DNA of 64,000 nucleotides from AWTP1-18 sp036504515 (GCA_036504515.1 DASXVA010000009.1:186001-250000), one strand, 5' to 3'; positions 42,164 to 51,426 are shown, counted from the first letter of the stretch. Notes: generated by a model not told the origin, from the letters alone. Program-made: numbers and translations.

Positions 42164-43039
42164 ATGTCCGCCAACGATTTGCATCTCAGCCACGAAATTT
42201 CTTCCGACGACATTGATCGGGTATTCAAGACCATTGAAATTCCCACATGCCCAGCCATTGCGCTGGAGGCCATGGCCGAAGCCCAGAAGGATGAACCCAG
42301 CCTCAAAAATCTGGCGAAAGTCATTTCCAGCGATGCGGGGTTGATGGCAACGACGCTAAAACTGGTCAATTCTCCTTTGTTTCGTACTGGTAAGGGTGCC
42401 ATCACCAATGTCGCCAGGGCCTTGGAAATGCTGGGAACCCGCAATGTGGTGAGCGTGGTACTGGGGGTAGCTCTGCGGGCCAGCATGAGCGGTTTGCCGG
42501 CAGCCCTGTTGGCTGACTTCTGGCGCAAAGCTGCCGGTTTGGCTGTCGCTGCCGGCATGATTGCCCGGCGCCAATATGGCATTTCCCCTGATACGGCCTA
42601 CATCTATGCCTTGTTTCACGATGCGGCTATTCCGTTGATGATGCGCCGTTTCGACAGCTACATTCCCTTGCTCAACGAGTGCAAACAAGAGAATCGCCCC
42701 TTGATTGATGCCGAAGAATCCCTTTATCCCTGCACCCATCCCGTAGTGGGTGCTTTGCTTGTGCGTAACTGGGGCTTGCCGCCAGTCGTTGGACAGGCGA
42801 TTCGCTTCCACCACGATCTCGATATTTTTCACTTGCCTGAAGAAACCTTGTCTGGAGCAGCGGTTTCCCTGATAGCAGTCACCCATGTGGCCGAACACTT
42901 GTTTTGTCTTAAGCTCAATGAGCCGGATCTGGAGGTCGGTGATGAAATGTTCCAGCAGGCCCTGACCTATCTCGGGATCGGTGCCGAGGATTTGACTGAA
43001 ATTTCAGAGGCGTTGGATCAGGCCCTGGAAAGCGTTTAA
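42164..43039 (+). CDS. HDOD-domain signalling protein
   Basis: 291 residues, one HDOD domain (about 20-215): IEIPTCPAIALEAMAEAQ, VISSDAGLMATTLKLVNSPL, ALEMLGTRNVVSVVLG. A partial HD-like pattern is seen in LFHDAAIPLM and FHHDLDIF. HDOD proteins act in signal transduction and motility control without proven catalysis. CAGGGAGTGA precedes the ATG. It runs just upstream of the sulfurtransferase, possibly co-transcribed. Confidence 0.9.
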   Translation: MSANDLHLSHEISSDDIDRVFKTIEIPTCPAIALEAMAEAQKDEPSLKNLAKVISSDAGLMATTLKLVNSPLFRTGKGAITNVARALEMLGTRNVVSVVLGVALRASMSGLPAALLADFWRKAAGLAVAAGMIARRQYGISPDTAYIYALFHDAAIPLMMRRFDSYIPLLNECKQENRPLIDAEESLYPCTHPVVGALLVRNWGLPPVVGQAIRFHHDLDIFHLPEETLSGAAVSLIAVTHVAEHLFCLKLNEPDLEVGDEMFQQALTYLGIGAEDLTEISEALDQALESV

Positions 43040-43059
43040 CTCTTGTCTTGAGGACTGAA

Positions 43060-43914
43060 ATGCCCATGCTGTCCCTCGTAAATACCGACTGGCTGGCCAA
43101 GGAGCTGGGGAAGCCGGACTTGATCGTGTTCGACGCCTCCGCCTACATGCCCGCCGAGCAGAAGGATGGGCATGCTGTGTACCTGCAGCAACATATTCCC
43201 GGTGCCCGATTTTTTGATGTGGACGAGATTGCCGATCCGGAAACCGATTTGCCCCACATGGTTCCCAGTCAGGGACGCTTTGCCCGACTGGTCGGCGCCT
43301 TAGGTGTCAGCAACCAGCATAGCATCGTGGTTTATGACCAGAAGGGCCTGTTTTCTGCCGCTCGGGCCTGGTGGTTGTTTCGCCTGTTTGGTCACGATCA
43401 AGTGGCTGTGCTGGATGGCGGGCTGCCCAAATGGTTGGCCGAACAGCGCCCGGTGGTGCATGGAGAGGCGGCTCCTGCGGAGACCACTGAGTTTCGTCCC
43501 TTTTTCCGTACCGAGTTGTTGCGGGGACTGGGAGACATGCGGCGTAACGCCGAGCATCCTAGTGAAATCGTCTTGGACGCCCGGTCCCGGGAACGGTTTG
43601 ACGGTATCGCCCCTGACCCTCGGCCGCAGCTTTCCAGCGGCCATATGCCGGGCAGTACCAGCCTGCCTTACCTTGAGTTGCTGAACCCCGACAAAACCCT
43701 GAAATCTCCTGGGGAATTGAAGACAATTTTTCGGGCAGCGGGGGTGGATGGCTCCCGTAGCGTCGTCAGCAGTTGTGGCAGTGGTTTGACGGCGACCATT
43801 CTTTCCCTGGGGATGGTGGTGGCCGGGTTACCGGCGGGTGCTATCTATGATGGCTCCTGGACAGAATGGGCTTCTCAGCCGGATACACCCATAGAACCTA
43901 GCCGAAAGTTATAG
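43060..43914 (+). CDS. sseA: Sulfurtransferase (3-mercaptopyruvate type)
   Basis: 284 residues, two rhodanese domains. The active loop of the second domain is CGSGLTATI with Cys near 239, the CGSG-type loop of 3-mercaptopyruvate sulfurtransferases rather than the CRKG loop of thiosulfate rhodaneses. The first domain has VFDASAYMPAEQ and HIPGARFFDVDEIAD. The start at 43060 has TGAGGA upstream; a TTG at 43048 and an ATG at 43066 are alternatives. It transfers sulfur to thiols or cyanide. It sits 20 bases after the HDOD gene. Confidence 0.93.
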   Translation: MPMLSLVNTDWLAKELGKPDLIVFDASAYMPAEQKDGHAVYLQQHIPGARFFDVDEIADPETDLPHMVPSQGRFARLVGALGVSNQHSIVVYDQKGLFSAARAWWLFRLFGHDQVAVLDGGLPKWLAEQRPVVHGEAAPAETTEFRPFFRTELLRGLGDMRRNAEHPSEIVLDARSRERFDGIAPDPRPQLSSGHMPGSTSLPYLELLNPDKTLKSPGELKTIFRAAGVDGSRSVVSSCGSGLTATILSLGMVVAGLPAGAIYDGSWTEWASQPDTPIEPSRKL

Positions 43915-44085
43915 CCATGAACTTTTGTTTCCTCTAAAACTCCTTAAAGCTAATAAGAGAGTCTGCTGAAAGCAAAGGGAAAAATTTCTTTCAAATTCCT
44001 GTCATCCGTGTCAACTTGAGTAGGGGGTACGTCGTTAATCCCTCCATGGTGAAACATTCACCAATTACTTAAAACGGAGACATCA

Positions 44086-44367
44086 ATGGGTAGCCTTAGT
44101 AACGAATCCTTCGACGAGTTCCTGGATTCCCTCAAGCTGGCCGGTATTGAAATCACCAACGAAAAGGAACTTCGGGAGCGTTTGGCCGAAGTGCAGCACT
44201 GGCGCTACGCCTTCCGTACTCTGGCAGCGAATGGCCGATTGATCGGTATCCGTTTCCAAGAAGCCGGCAAGGGCAGCAATGAAGCCCAGATTCGCAGCAC
44301 CTTGAATCAGTTCCATTTTCCCCAAGGTACCGACGACATTCTGACCGCCAGCATCAAGGCCGAATAA
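44086..44367 (+). CDS. Hypothetical 93-residue acidic protein
   Basis: Has a CGGAG ribosome binding site 7 bases before the ATG and its own terminator, so it is very likely a real single-gene unit. It begins MGSLSNESFDEFLDSLKLAG and continues with a predicted coiled helix (TNEKELRERLAEVQHWRYAF) and a short beta-like end. No Cys, no signal, no membrane segment. I do not recognise the family. A GGTGAA-N3-TTCACC dyad lies at 44048-44062 in its upstream region. Confidence 0.75.
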   Translation: MGSLSNESFDEFLDSLKLAGIEITNEKELRERLAEVQHWRYAFRTLAANGRLIGIRFQEAGKGSNEAQIRSTLNQFHFPQGTDDILTASIKAE

Positions 44368-44426
44368 GTCAGGAAAAGCTGCGAGAACCTGTTTTCGACA
44401 GCTTGTTGTGAATGTTTTGACGACTG

Positions 44427-44457
44427 AAGGTCCGCAATTGCGGGCCTTTTCTTTTTT
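44427..44457 (+). terminator. Terminator after the 93-residue gene
   Basis: AAGGTCCGC and GCGGGCCTT form a 9-bp stem (one G-T pair) with an AATT loop, followed by TTCTTTTTT. Confidence 0.88.
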
Positions 44458-44497
44458 GTGCTCAGACGTTTAGGTAAGCTCTGATCCGCTTTGATCT

Positions 44498-45472
44498 TTA
44501 AGCGGCTTGTCGGGCTAAAGCTGGCTCAATGCCGTGTCTGACCAGTATTGGCGTTACCTCATCCGCAAGTCGCGATTCCCGGATGTCTTGATACAAGACT
44601 TCCGCCTGGGGATAATTGCGCCGCATCAGGCCCAGCCATTGTTTGAGTCTGCCCGGCGTATGGCGGGCTTCCAGCTTGTGCTGCACCCGTTGCCAGAAGT
44701 CGGCCAGAAGCGGCTTGATGGCGGCCCAATCCCGTTCATGGCAAGGCGTCAGGCCCTGTTTGAGCCGGGTGGCCAGCATCGGGTCCGCCACGGCCCCACG
44801 GCCCAGCATCACATCGGCACAGCCAGTGGTGGCGCGAATGGCCTGGTAATCCGCCTCATTCCACACTTCTCCGTTGGCAATGACCGGCACGGTCACTGTT
44901 TCACGAATGCGAGCGATCCATTCCCAGCGGACTTGAGGTCGATAGCCATCCTGTTTGGTGCGGCCGTGGACTACCAGCTCCTGTACGCCAGCTGAAGCCA
45001 GGGCTTGGGCGCAGTCCAGAGCAAAGGCGGTATCGGTGATGCCCAGGCGCATCTTGGCAGTCACTGGGATGGTGGCAGGAACTGCCTCTCTGACGGCTAA
45101 AGCAATCTGATGCAGTAGTTCCGGTTCTTCCAGTAAGGCAGCTCCGCCCCGGTTGCGATTGACCAGAGGCGTCGGGCAGCCGAAGTTCAGATCAATGCCT
45201 TCTGGCTGCAGCAGGGCCAGATGGGCTGCGTTATGGGCCATCCGTACTGGGTCTGAGCCCAGAAGCTGCACCCGGACGGGCGTGCCAGAAAGGGTTTGGG
45301 AGCCTGTCTTCAATTCCGGGCTGACCCGGCAGAAGTGGCTATGGGGCAGCAGGGTGTTGGTTACCCGCACAAACTCCGTGACGCACCAGTCGTAGCTACC
45401 CGGCGTCGTGAGTACGGCGCGCAGCACGTCGTCGGCCAGGCCCTCCATGGGGGCGAGGATGAGGCGGGGCAT
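44498..45472 (-). CDS. dusC: tRNA-dihydrouridine(16) synthase
   Basis: 324 residues. Starts MPRLILAPMEGLADDVLRAV with the FMN barrel. Family signatures are TEFVRVTNTLLP, DLNFGCPTPLVNRNRGGAA (active Cys in GCP), LVVHGRTKQDGYRP and VPVIANGEVW. The TEFVRV opening and the RGGA in place of KGGxG are of DusC type. It reduces U16 of tRNA with NADPH. Downstream of ettA on the same strand, separated by a hairpin. Confidence 0.94.
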   Translation of the reverse strand: MPRLILAPMEGLADDVLRAVLTTPGSYDWCVTEFVRVTNTLLPHSHFCRVSPELKTGSQTLSGTPVRVQLLGSDPVRMAHNAAHLALLQPEGIDLNFGCPTPLVNRNRGGAALLEEPELLHQIALAVREAVPATIPVTAKMRLGITDTAFALDCAQALASAGVQELVVHGRTKQDGYRPQVRWEWIARIRETVTVPVIANGEVWNEADYQAIRATTGCADVMLGRGAVADPMLATRLKQGLTPCHERDWAAIKPLLADFWQRVQHKLEARHTPGRLKQWLGLMRRNYPQAEVLYQDIRESRLADEVTPILVRHGIEPALARQAA

Positions 45473-45494
45473 GAATATTGGGGCTAGTGAAAAG

Positions 45495-45519
45495 TCAGGG
45501 GATGCATTGCATCCCCTGA
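45495..45519 (-). terminator. Terminator after ettA
   Basis: TCAGGGGATGC and GCATCCCCTGA form a perfect 11-bp stem with a 3-base loop. On the minus strand it is followed by CTTTTC, six bases after the ettA stop. Confidence 0.8.
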
Positions 45520-45525
45520 TCGTTT

Positions 45526-47190
45526 TTAGCGGCTGATCGGCTTGTAGCGAATCCGCTTGGGCTTGGCGCCTTCTTCACCCAGACGCTTGCGCTTGTCTTC
45601 TTCGTATTCCTGATAGTTGCCGTTGAAGAAGGTCCATTGACTGTCGCCTTCTGCCGCCAGGATATGGGTACAGATCCGGTCGAGGAACCAGCGATCATGG
45701 GAGATCACCATGACGCAGCCGGCGAATTCGAGCAGGGCATCCTCCAGGGCGCGCAGGGTTTCCACGTCTAAGTCGTTGGAGGGTTCATCCAGCAGCAGCA
45801 CATTGCCGCCGGCAATCAGGGTCTTGGCCAGGTGCAGACGGCCACGCTCACCACCGGAGAGGCTGCCCACCAGTTTGCCTTGGTCGGCACCCTTGAAGTT
45901 GAAACGGCCGATGTAGGCGCGGCTGGGCATTTCAAATTTGCCCACGGTGAGAATGTCGGCGCCGTCGGAAATGGCTTCGAAGACGGTTTTGTCATCAGCC
46001 AAGCCTTCGCGGCTTTGGTCCACCGAAGCGATCTTGACCGTGGAGCCGATGTCCACGTTGCCGCTGTCGGGCTGCTCGAGGCCGCGAATCAGTTTGAACA
46101 AGGTCGACTTACCGGCACCGTTGGGGCCGATCACGCCGACGATGGCGCCGGGGGGCACGGAGAAGCTCAGGTTGTCGATCAGCAGGCGGTCGCCAAAAGC
46201 CTTGGTGACACCGTTGAATTCGATCACCTTGTCACCCAGGCGCTCGCCGGCGGGGATGAAGATTTCCTGGGTTTCGTTGCGCTTCTGGTATTCGACGCTG
46301 GACATTTCCTCATAGCGGGCCAAACGGGCCTTGCTCTTGGATTGCCGCGCCTTGGCGCCTTGGCGTACCCACTCCAGTTCCTGCTTCATGGCCTTGCGGT
46401 GGGCATCTTCCTGCTTCTGCTCGGTTTCCAGGCGGGCGCCTTTCTGCTCCAGCCAGGAAGAGTAGTTGCCCTTCCAGGGAATGCCCTGGCCGCGGTCGAG
46501 TTCGAGAATCCACTCGGCGGCGTTGTCGAGGAAGTAGCGGTCATGGGTCACGGCCACCACGGTGCCGGGGAAGCGCACCAGGAACTGCTCCAGCCATTCC
46601 ACGGACTCGGCGTCCAAGTGGTTGGTGGGTTCGTCCAGCAGCAGCATGTCGGGCTTGGACAGCAGCAGCTTGCACAGGGCGACGCGGCGCTTCTCACCGC
46701 CGGACAGATTGCCGATCTTGGCCTCCCAGGCCGGCAGGCGCAGGGCGTCGGCGGCGATTTCGAGCTGGTGCTCGGCATCGGAACCGGAGGCGGAAATGAT
46801 GGCTTCCAGCCGGGCCTGTTCCTCGGCCAGCTTGTCGAAGTCGGCATCTTCCTCGGCGTAGGCGGCGTATACCTCTTCCAGCTTCTGCTGGGCCTGCATC
46901 ACCTCGCCGAGGGCGGATTCGACTTCTTCGCGCACCGTTTTTTCGGCGTCGAGCACCGGTTCCTGGGGCAGGTAGCCGATGGACATATTGGGCTGCCACT
47001 GCACTTCACCGTCGTATTCCTTGTCCGCCTTGGCCATGATGCGCAGCACCGTGGACTTGCCGGAACCATTGAGACCGAGCAGGCCGATCTTGGCGCCGGG
47101 GAAGAAGGAAAGGGAAATATCCTTGATGATCTGACGCTTGGGGGGAACGGTCTTGTTCACCCGCAGCATGGACATAACGTATTGGGCCAC
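45526..47190 (-). CDS. ettA: Energy-dependent translational throttle protein EttA
   Basis: 554 residues from a GTG start (MAQYVMSMLRVNK), with AGGAAA upstream. An ABC-F ATPase: the first cassette has GLNGSGKST, LSGGEKRR and LLLDEPTNHLD; the second has GPNGAGKST, LSGGERGR and LLLDEPSNDLD. The EttA arm and linker lie between. It binds the ribosomal E site and gates the first peptide bond according to ATP/ADP. Its upstream region is long and holds two TGTGAA-N5-TTCACA-type dyads. Confidence 0.97.
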   Translation of the reverse strand: MAQYVMSMLRVNKTVPPKRQIIKDISLSFFPGAKIGLLGLNGSGKSTVLRIMAKADKEYDGEVQWQPNMSIGYLPQEPVLDAEKTVREEVESALGEVMQAQQKLEEVYAAYAEEDADFDKLAEEQARLEAIISASGSDAEHQLEIAADALRLPAWEAKIGNLSGGEKRRVALCKLLLSKPDMLLLDEPTNHLDAESVEWLEQFLVRFPGTVVAVTHDRYFLDNAAEWILELDRGQGIPWKGNYSSWLEQKGARLETEQKQEDAHRKAMKQELEWVRQGAKARQSKSKARLARYEEMSSVEYQKRNETQEIFIPAGERLGDKVIEFNGVTKAFGDRLLIDNLSFSVPPGAIVGVIGPNGAGKSTLFKLIRGLEQPDSGNVDIGSTVKIASVDQSREGLADDKTVFEAISDGADILTVGKFEMPSRAYIGRFNFKGADQGKLVGSLSGGERGRLHLAKTLIAGGNVLLLDEPSNDLDVETLRALEDALLEFAGCVMVISHDRWFLDRICTHILAAEGDSQWTFFNGNYQEYEEDKRKRLGEEGAKPKRIRYKPISR

Positions 47191-47308
47191 GGTGAGTTTC
47201 CTGTGAGTTGGCGAAAGGGGAAGGCGGCGAGAAAGGGCAGGAGTTTACCCGAGGCGAAGAGGCGTCAGGACTTTCCTGCGGTCAATGCAGGGCAGAGGGG
47301 ATTTTTCA

Positions 47309-47325
47309 TGTGAATTAAATTCACC
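47309..47325. promoter_or_regulatory. LysR-type box TGTGAA-N5-TTCACC upstream of ettA
   Basis: Dyad with spacer TTAAA; the core TGAATTAAATTCA is a perfect T-N11-A palindrome. It lies about 120 bases before ettA and matches the arms at 13957-13975. Confidence 0.5.
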
Positions 47326-47355
47326 AATTTAACGAGTTTTAAGGGCAAGGCTCCC

Positions 47356-47377
47356 GAGCCATTTTGAAGAATGGCTC
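47356..47377. repeat. Hairpin between the two ettA-upstream boxes
   Basis: GAGCCATT and AATGGCTC form a perfect 8-bp stem with a 6-base loop. There is no T-run. Confidence 0.5.
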
Positions 47378-47415
47378 AACCATGCCTGTCTTTGGTCGTT
47401 GAAGCCACATTTTTA

Positions 47416-47434
47416 ATGTGAAAATAATTCACAT
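47416..47434. promoter_or_regulatory. LysR-type box ATGTGAA-N5-TTCACAT
   Basis: Dyad with 7-base perfect arms and spacer AATAA, the best of the three related boxes. It is centred 108 bases from the box at 47309. Confidence 0.5.
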
Positions 47435-47678
47435 GATTGGCGCCGCGAACCCGGCAACCAGGCAGAATCGCACCCCTTCGTTTGACGGGAGCCAAGCGAA
47501 TGAGCGGTGAGGTTCACGACGATGGCATTCATGGGATTACCTTGTGCGGGGCGCTCCGGTCTGTACGGAAGATTGCGGTAGTATCCGGCTCCCGCAACCC
47601 TTGCGCCCCGCTGGAGCCCTGTTCAAGACCGCCATCGTCTTTGAGCCCATCGCCCGCGCTTCCCCTGGCCGCCTTCCC

Positions 47679-48257
47679 ATGAGCCCCCGATCACCCCGTC
47701 ATCTCCTGGCAAAGACGTTGACTGCCACAGCAGCAGCCTATCAAGCCGAGAACATCATTTCCCACTGCCCCCAGTGCGCCAAGCCCTGCTGCCGCCTGGA
47801 TCAGCTAGTGCTTGAACTGGACTGGAAAGAACTCAAGGCCATCTGGCAGCTCAAAGAATCCCGCAAGGAGTTCGACCAACGGCTCGCCGCAGGCAATGGG
47901 CCGAAGGAAATTCGGGCAGGAAATGGCCTCTACTACGGCCACCAAAAAGCCTGTCCTGCCTTCGATGAAACCCACGGCTCATGCAAGGTTTACGGTCAAG
48001 ACATCAAGCCGCCGGGTTGTTCGGACTTTCCTGTGTACGAAAATGACGGCGACCTGATCGCCGACCTGCGCTGTGAGGCTGTTGATCTGGAAGTATTGAC
48101 GGATTGGATTACACGCGCGCTCGGGCCCGGGTATCGCATCGACCAATCTGCCGACGAGCAATTCCCTTTTATCGTGACGCTATTGGTGAGGAGGGTGGCC
48201 GGCGCTGATGTCGGCAGTCGGCGCAATGGGGCGAAGGGTTCGGCCAAAAGCCAGTAA
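47679..48257 (+). CDS. YkgJ-family cysteine cluster protein
   Basis: 192 residues from MSPRSPRHLLAKTL. The cysteine cluster reads HCPQCAKPCCRLD, then KACPAFD, GSCKVYG, PPGCSDFP and DLRC. This is the UPF0153/YkgJ pattern, thought to bind Zn or an Fe-S cluster. The C-terminal half, about 50 residues, is less conserved. The frame opens at 47544 with a GTG, but the added residues are of low complexity and unlike the family. The function is unknown. Confidence 0.85.
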   Translation: MSPRSPRHLLAKTLTATAAAYQAENIISHCPQCAKPCCRLDQLVLELDWKELKAIWQLKESRKEFDQRLAAGNGPKEIRAGNGLYYGHQKACPAFDETHGSCKVYGQDIKPPGCSDFPVYENDGDLIADLRCEAVDLEVLTDWITRALGPGYRIDQSADEQFPFIVTLLVRRVAGADVGSRRNGAKGSAKSQ

Positions 48258-48350
48258 GCACTGAGCAACTTGCTGGTTCGGATAGCTGGTTTCGGCCTGA
48301 GCGGACTTCAACTATGCCGGATTTCCTTCAGTTATCGACCCAAGATTGCC

Positions 48351-49529
48351 TCACAACTGCAGCGCTTCAATTGGCGCCGGGCGTCCCAGTAGATACCCCT
48401 GCACTTTATTAACGTTTAATTCGCGCAAGGTTTGGAGTTCGGCATCAGTTTCGACTCCTTCGGCAACAATTTTGCTACCCGTCTCCTCGGCAAACCGAAT
48501 TAGCGCAGCAGCCAAAGCACGACAGCCTGTGTCCGTGTCGATTTTCCGGATCAGGCTCACATCAAGTTTGATTACGTCTGGCTGCAGCTTGAGGATGTGT
48601 CGAAAACTGGCGAATCCTGCGCCTGCATCGTCAACAGCCAAACGTAAGCCTTGCTGCCGCATGGGTGTTAATACGGCAGCGATGGGGGAATAGTCGCTGA
48701 CGGACACATGTTCAGTGACTTCCAAGATCAAGCGCTCGAAGGGATATCCCTCCAAAACGGATGCGACGGAACCCATCAGAAGGGTATTCGGCGAGACATT
48801 GAGGGAAAGGTAGGCCCCCTCGGGGAGATGGGCCAGCCCTTGTAATGCCTTGGTGATAGCCGCCAATTCCAGTTCTTCCTGGAGACCGACCACTGCGGCC
48901 TCATTGAACCAATGGTCGGGCGTGCGCACCGGCTCGGCCGAAAACCGCGTCAGCGCCTCGTAGCCGACGACCTTGAGTTGCGCGACATGGACGATCGGCT
49001 GATAGACCGTAGTGAAGCGCTCATCATCCAGCACGGCTCGAAGGCGGGTGACGAGTTCGTTGCGGGCACTTTCCTCGGCCACCTGTTCTTCCAGAAGCTT
49101 GCCGGTTACTTCGGCAAAGAGTCGCATCGTCCGGATATCACGATCATTCAAAGTGCTCTCGGGGAAAGTACTGAAACAGCAAAAGGTGCCGTAGATCTGC
49201 CCATCGCTGAATCGGATCGGGACGCTCAGGTGGGCGCCTACCGGCAATGCCATCGTTGCCGGCAAGGTCAATGCCTCGGGGATTTTAGTTGCATCGCAGA
49301 TCAGTTCAGGCAGCCGGCCATCAAGTACCCGTTGGCAGTAACTTTCCTCCAGAGGATCCGACGCGCCAACGCAGACAGCTGGGGCGCCTTCTTCTGAATC
49401 CACATAGCGAAAGACGCGCCGTCCGTCCCTGAACTCCGAGACAAAAGCCACTTCCATACCGAGCAGGGTACGTACCGAGTGCAGCGTTTCCATCACAATT
49501 TCATGGGAAGAACGGTGGTTAGCGGTCAT
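48351..49529 (-). CDS. GAF-EAL c-di-GMP phosphodiesterase
   Basis: 392 residues. An N-terminal GAF domain (about 10-150: LLGMEVAFVSEF, ESYCQRVLDGRLPE, VPIRFSDGQIYGTFCCFS) is joined to an EAL domain (about 165-392). The catalytic set looks complete: YEALTRF, LNVSPN, LEVTEH, VDDAGAGF, IKLDVSL, EGVET and QGYLLGRP. It should hydrolyse c-di-GMP in response to a small ligand in the GAF pocket. AAAGGA precedes the start. The gene stands alone, with a 241-base spacer on its upstream side that holds nothing I recognise. Confidence 0.94.
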   Translation of the reverse strand: MTANHRSSHEIVMETLHSVRTLLGMEVAFVSEFRDGRRVFRYVDSEEGAPAVCVGASDPLEESYCQRVLDGRLPELICDATKIPEALTLPATMALPVGAHLSVPIRFSDGQIYGTFCCFSTFPESTLNDRDIRTMRLFAEVTGKLLEEQVAEESARNELVTRLRAVLDDERFTTVYQPIVHVAQLKVVGYEALTRFSAEPVRTPDHWFNEAAVVGLQEELELAAITKALQGLAHLPEGAYLSLNVSPNTLLMGSVASVLEGYPFERLILEVTEHVSVSDYSPIAAVLTPMRQQGLRLAVDDAGAGFASFRHILKLQPDVIKLDVSLIRKIDTDTGCRALAAALIRFAEETGSKIVAEGVETDAELQTLRELNVNKVQGYLLGRPAPIEALQL

Positions 49530-49770
49530 ATCAATCCTTTGAATTTCTATGGCACGATCTATCCATCATAGCGATTCTTAAGCGAAATTGAAGTCCTCAT
49601 CGACCCGTGCCACCACCACTTCGATCAATCAAAAGTCATATGAATTTTAAATGTCAGAATGCCGTTTGATTTCTACTGCCGGATAGCAACGTGTCTGCTT
49701 CAGAATAAATAAGTGGTCCCATAAAATCGCTCCCGAGCTGTGCTTTCAAGAACCAATGTGACCGTGCTTA

Positions 49771-51051
49771 TCAGGTCAGCATATCCGCCCAGATGTTCTG
49801 CGCCCAGGCCTGAGCCGTCTTGGCTTCTGCTTCGCTACGGGCGGCAGAAAGGCCGCCCGCACCTTTGACGGGTTGCAGGGTGTGGCTGGCTTCATCGTAG
49901 CGGTGCACCGAGGCCACATGGATGGCCTGCTGGGGCGCAACGAAGCTGTAGCAGGTGTTCATGACCAGGGGCGAGGGATTGGGTGCTTCACCCTTGAGCA
50001 GATTGATGATGGCTGCCGCCGCTAGCTTGGCGTGCTGATTGGCCATGTGGCCCGACTTGGGCATGGTTGGGGCGGGAAAAACTGCATCCCCCAACACATG
50101 GATGCCGGGGTGGGAGGTGGATTCCATGGTGAGCCAGTCCACATCCACCCAGCGACCATTCACGAGTTTGAGTCCCACCCGGCTTGCAATCGCTCCGGCG
50201 CGTTGGGGAGGAATGACGTTGAGCACATCGGCTTTTATTTGCTCGAACTCAAGCAGGGCGATTTTGTTTTCTGCGTCCACATCGTTCAGCTCGCTGTTGT
50301 TTCGGTACTCCAGATGGTCTTTGTACAAATCGCCCCAGGCTTGCAGAAACAGGGCCTTCTTGGATTGCACATCCTCATTGGCATCCAGAATCAGCACCCG
50401 GGATTTTGGTTTTCTGGTTTTGAAGTAATGGGCAATCAGGCTGGCCCGCTCATAGGGGCCGGGGGGGCAGCGATAGGGGGCCTTGGGGATGGTCATGGCA
50501 AAGATGCCGCCATCCTCCATGGCCTCAAGCTGCTTGCGCAGGGTGACGGTCTGGGGGCCGGCCTTCCAGGCATGGACAATCCTGGCTTGCGCGGCTGCGT
50601 CGCTGAGACCGGGAATCTGGTCGTACATGAAGTCGACGCCGGGGGATAGGACAAGGCGGTCGTAGGGGATTTTGTCTCCCGTGCCTAGCCGGACAAAGCG
50701 TTTGTCCGGATCAATGGATACGGCTTCTGCCTTGATTACCGAAACGCCCCAGGTTTTTTTCAAACCCGAATAGGAGAGGGTGATGTCAGCCATGGCTCTG
50801 TCACCGCTGATGACCAGATTGGACAGGGGGCAGGAAACGAAGTCGGCGTCCCGTTCAATCAGCGTTACACGGACTGCGCCTTCACTCCATAGCCGCAGAT
50901 ATTTTGCGATGGTGGCGCCGCCATAGCCACCGCCGACAACGACGACATGGCCGATGGATTTTCGATTTACTCCTGCGAGCGCATTCAGGGAGCTCAATGC
51001 AGCGGCGCTGGCGCCAAGCTGAAGGAATCGGCGACGGTCGGGAGACATCAT
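49771..51051 (-). CDS. fccB: Flavocytochrome c sulfide dehydrogenase, flavin subunit
   Basis: 426 residues. A twin-arginine signal (RRRFLQLGASAAALSSLNAL) precedes the FAD-binding motif VVVVGGGYGGATIAKYL. The redox cysteines of the family are seen in APYRCPPGPYERA and in VMNTCYSFVAP. It oxidises sulfide to sulfur in the periplasm and passes electrons to the cytochrome encoded just upstream (fccA, 4-base overlap). Length is that of FccB/SoxF. SoxF of a thiosulfate system is the alternative name. Confidence 0.95.
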   Translation of the reverse strand: MMSPDRRRFLQLGASAAALSSLNALAGVNRKSIGHVVVVGGGYGGATIAKYLRLWSEGAVRVTLIERDADFVSCPLSNLVISGDRAMADITLSYSGLKKTWGVSVIKAEAVSIDPDKRFVRLGTGDKIPYDRLVLSPGVDFMYDQIPGLSDAAAQARIVHAWKAGPQTVTLRKQLEAMEDGGIFAMTIPKAPYRCPPGPYERASLIAHYFKTRKPKSRVLILDANEDVQSKKALFLQAWGDLYKDHLEYRNNSELNDVDAENKIALLEFEQIKADVLNVIPPQRAGAIASRVGLKLVNGRWVDVDWLTMESTSHPGIHVLGDAVFPAPTMPKSGHMANQHAKLAAAAIINLLKGEAPNPSPLVMNTCYSFVAPQQAIHVASVHRYDEASHTLQPVKGAGGLSAARSEAEAKTAQAWAQNIWADMLT

Positions 51052-51392
51052 TTTTGTGCTGCCTTCTTGGGCTTTTGCATCGAGAAGTACTCGGCGATCA
51101 ATGCCAGTTGTTCCTCGCTGTATCCCTTGCTGATCTGGTTCATGATGGTGGCGGGCTTGGTATCAGCGCGGAAGTCCTGAAGTTTTTGCAATAACCTTTC
51201 CTTGGGGCTACCTGCCAGCGCTTCAATGCCGCTCCCCGGTACTGCATTGCCATTGGTGCCATGGCAGCCGGCGCAGGTAGCCGCCAGGCTGCGGGCTGCC
51301 AGGGATTGCTCCTGAGCCATCAGAGGCAGGGCCAGAAAGCCGATCAGGATGGGCAGGCATGGTTTTATCGGAACTCGTTTTATCGCTGCCAT
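51048..51392 (-). CDS. fccA: Single-heme cytochrome c subunit of sulfide dehydrogenase
   Basis: 114 residues with an N-terminal signal (LPILIGFLALPLMAQEQ). One heme site CAGCH (Cys40-His44) and a likely distal Met in ATIMNQISKGYSEEQL. Many FccA proteins are diheme (about 200 residues); this one is a monoheme form. It is placed directly before fccB and overlaps it, so it is the expected electron acceptor. The naming rests on context as well as on sequence. Confidence 0.88.
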   Translation of the reverse strand: MAAIKRVPIKPCLPILIGFLALPLMAQEQSLAARSLAATCAGCHGTNGNAVPGSGIEALAGSPKERLLQKLQDFRADTKPATIMNQISKGYSEEQLALIAEYFSMQKPKKAAQK

Positions 51393-51426
51393 TTTTTACT
51401 TTCGATATTCACCGGGAGGGCTAATC

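Larger units (their letters stand above)
47191..47678. other. 488-base noncoding region with two dyads and a hairpin
   Basis: No convincing gene is seen between the divergent ettA and cysteine-cluster genes. The region contains two LysR-like boxes (47309-47325, 47416-47434) and a GAGCCATT/AATGGCTC hairpin (47356-47377) between them. A weak open frame from 47544 is only the upstream extension of the next gene. Confidence 0.6.

Noticed and set aside
45832..47313. 493-codon open frame antisense to ettA
   Set aside because: Same reason: it shadows the conserved ABC-F gene and gives no domain.
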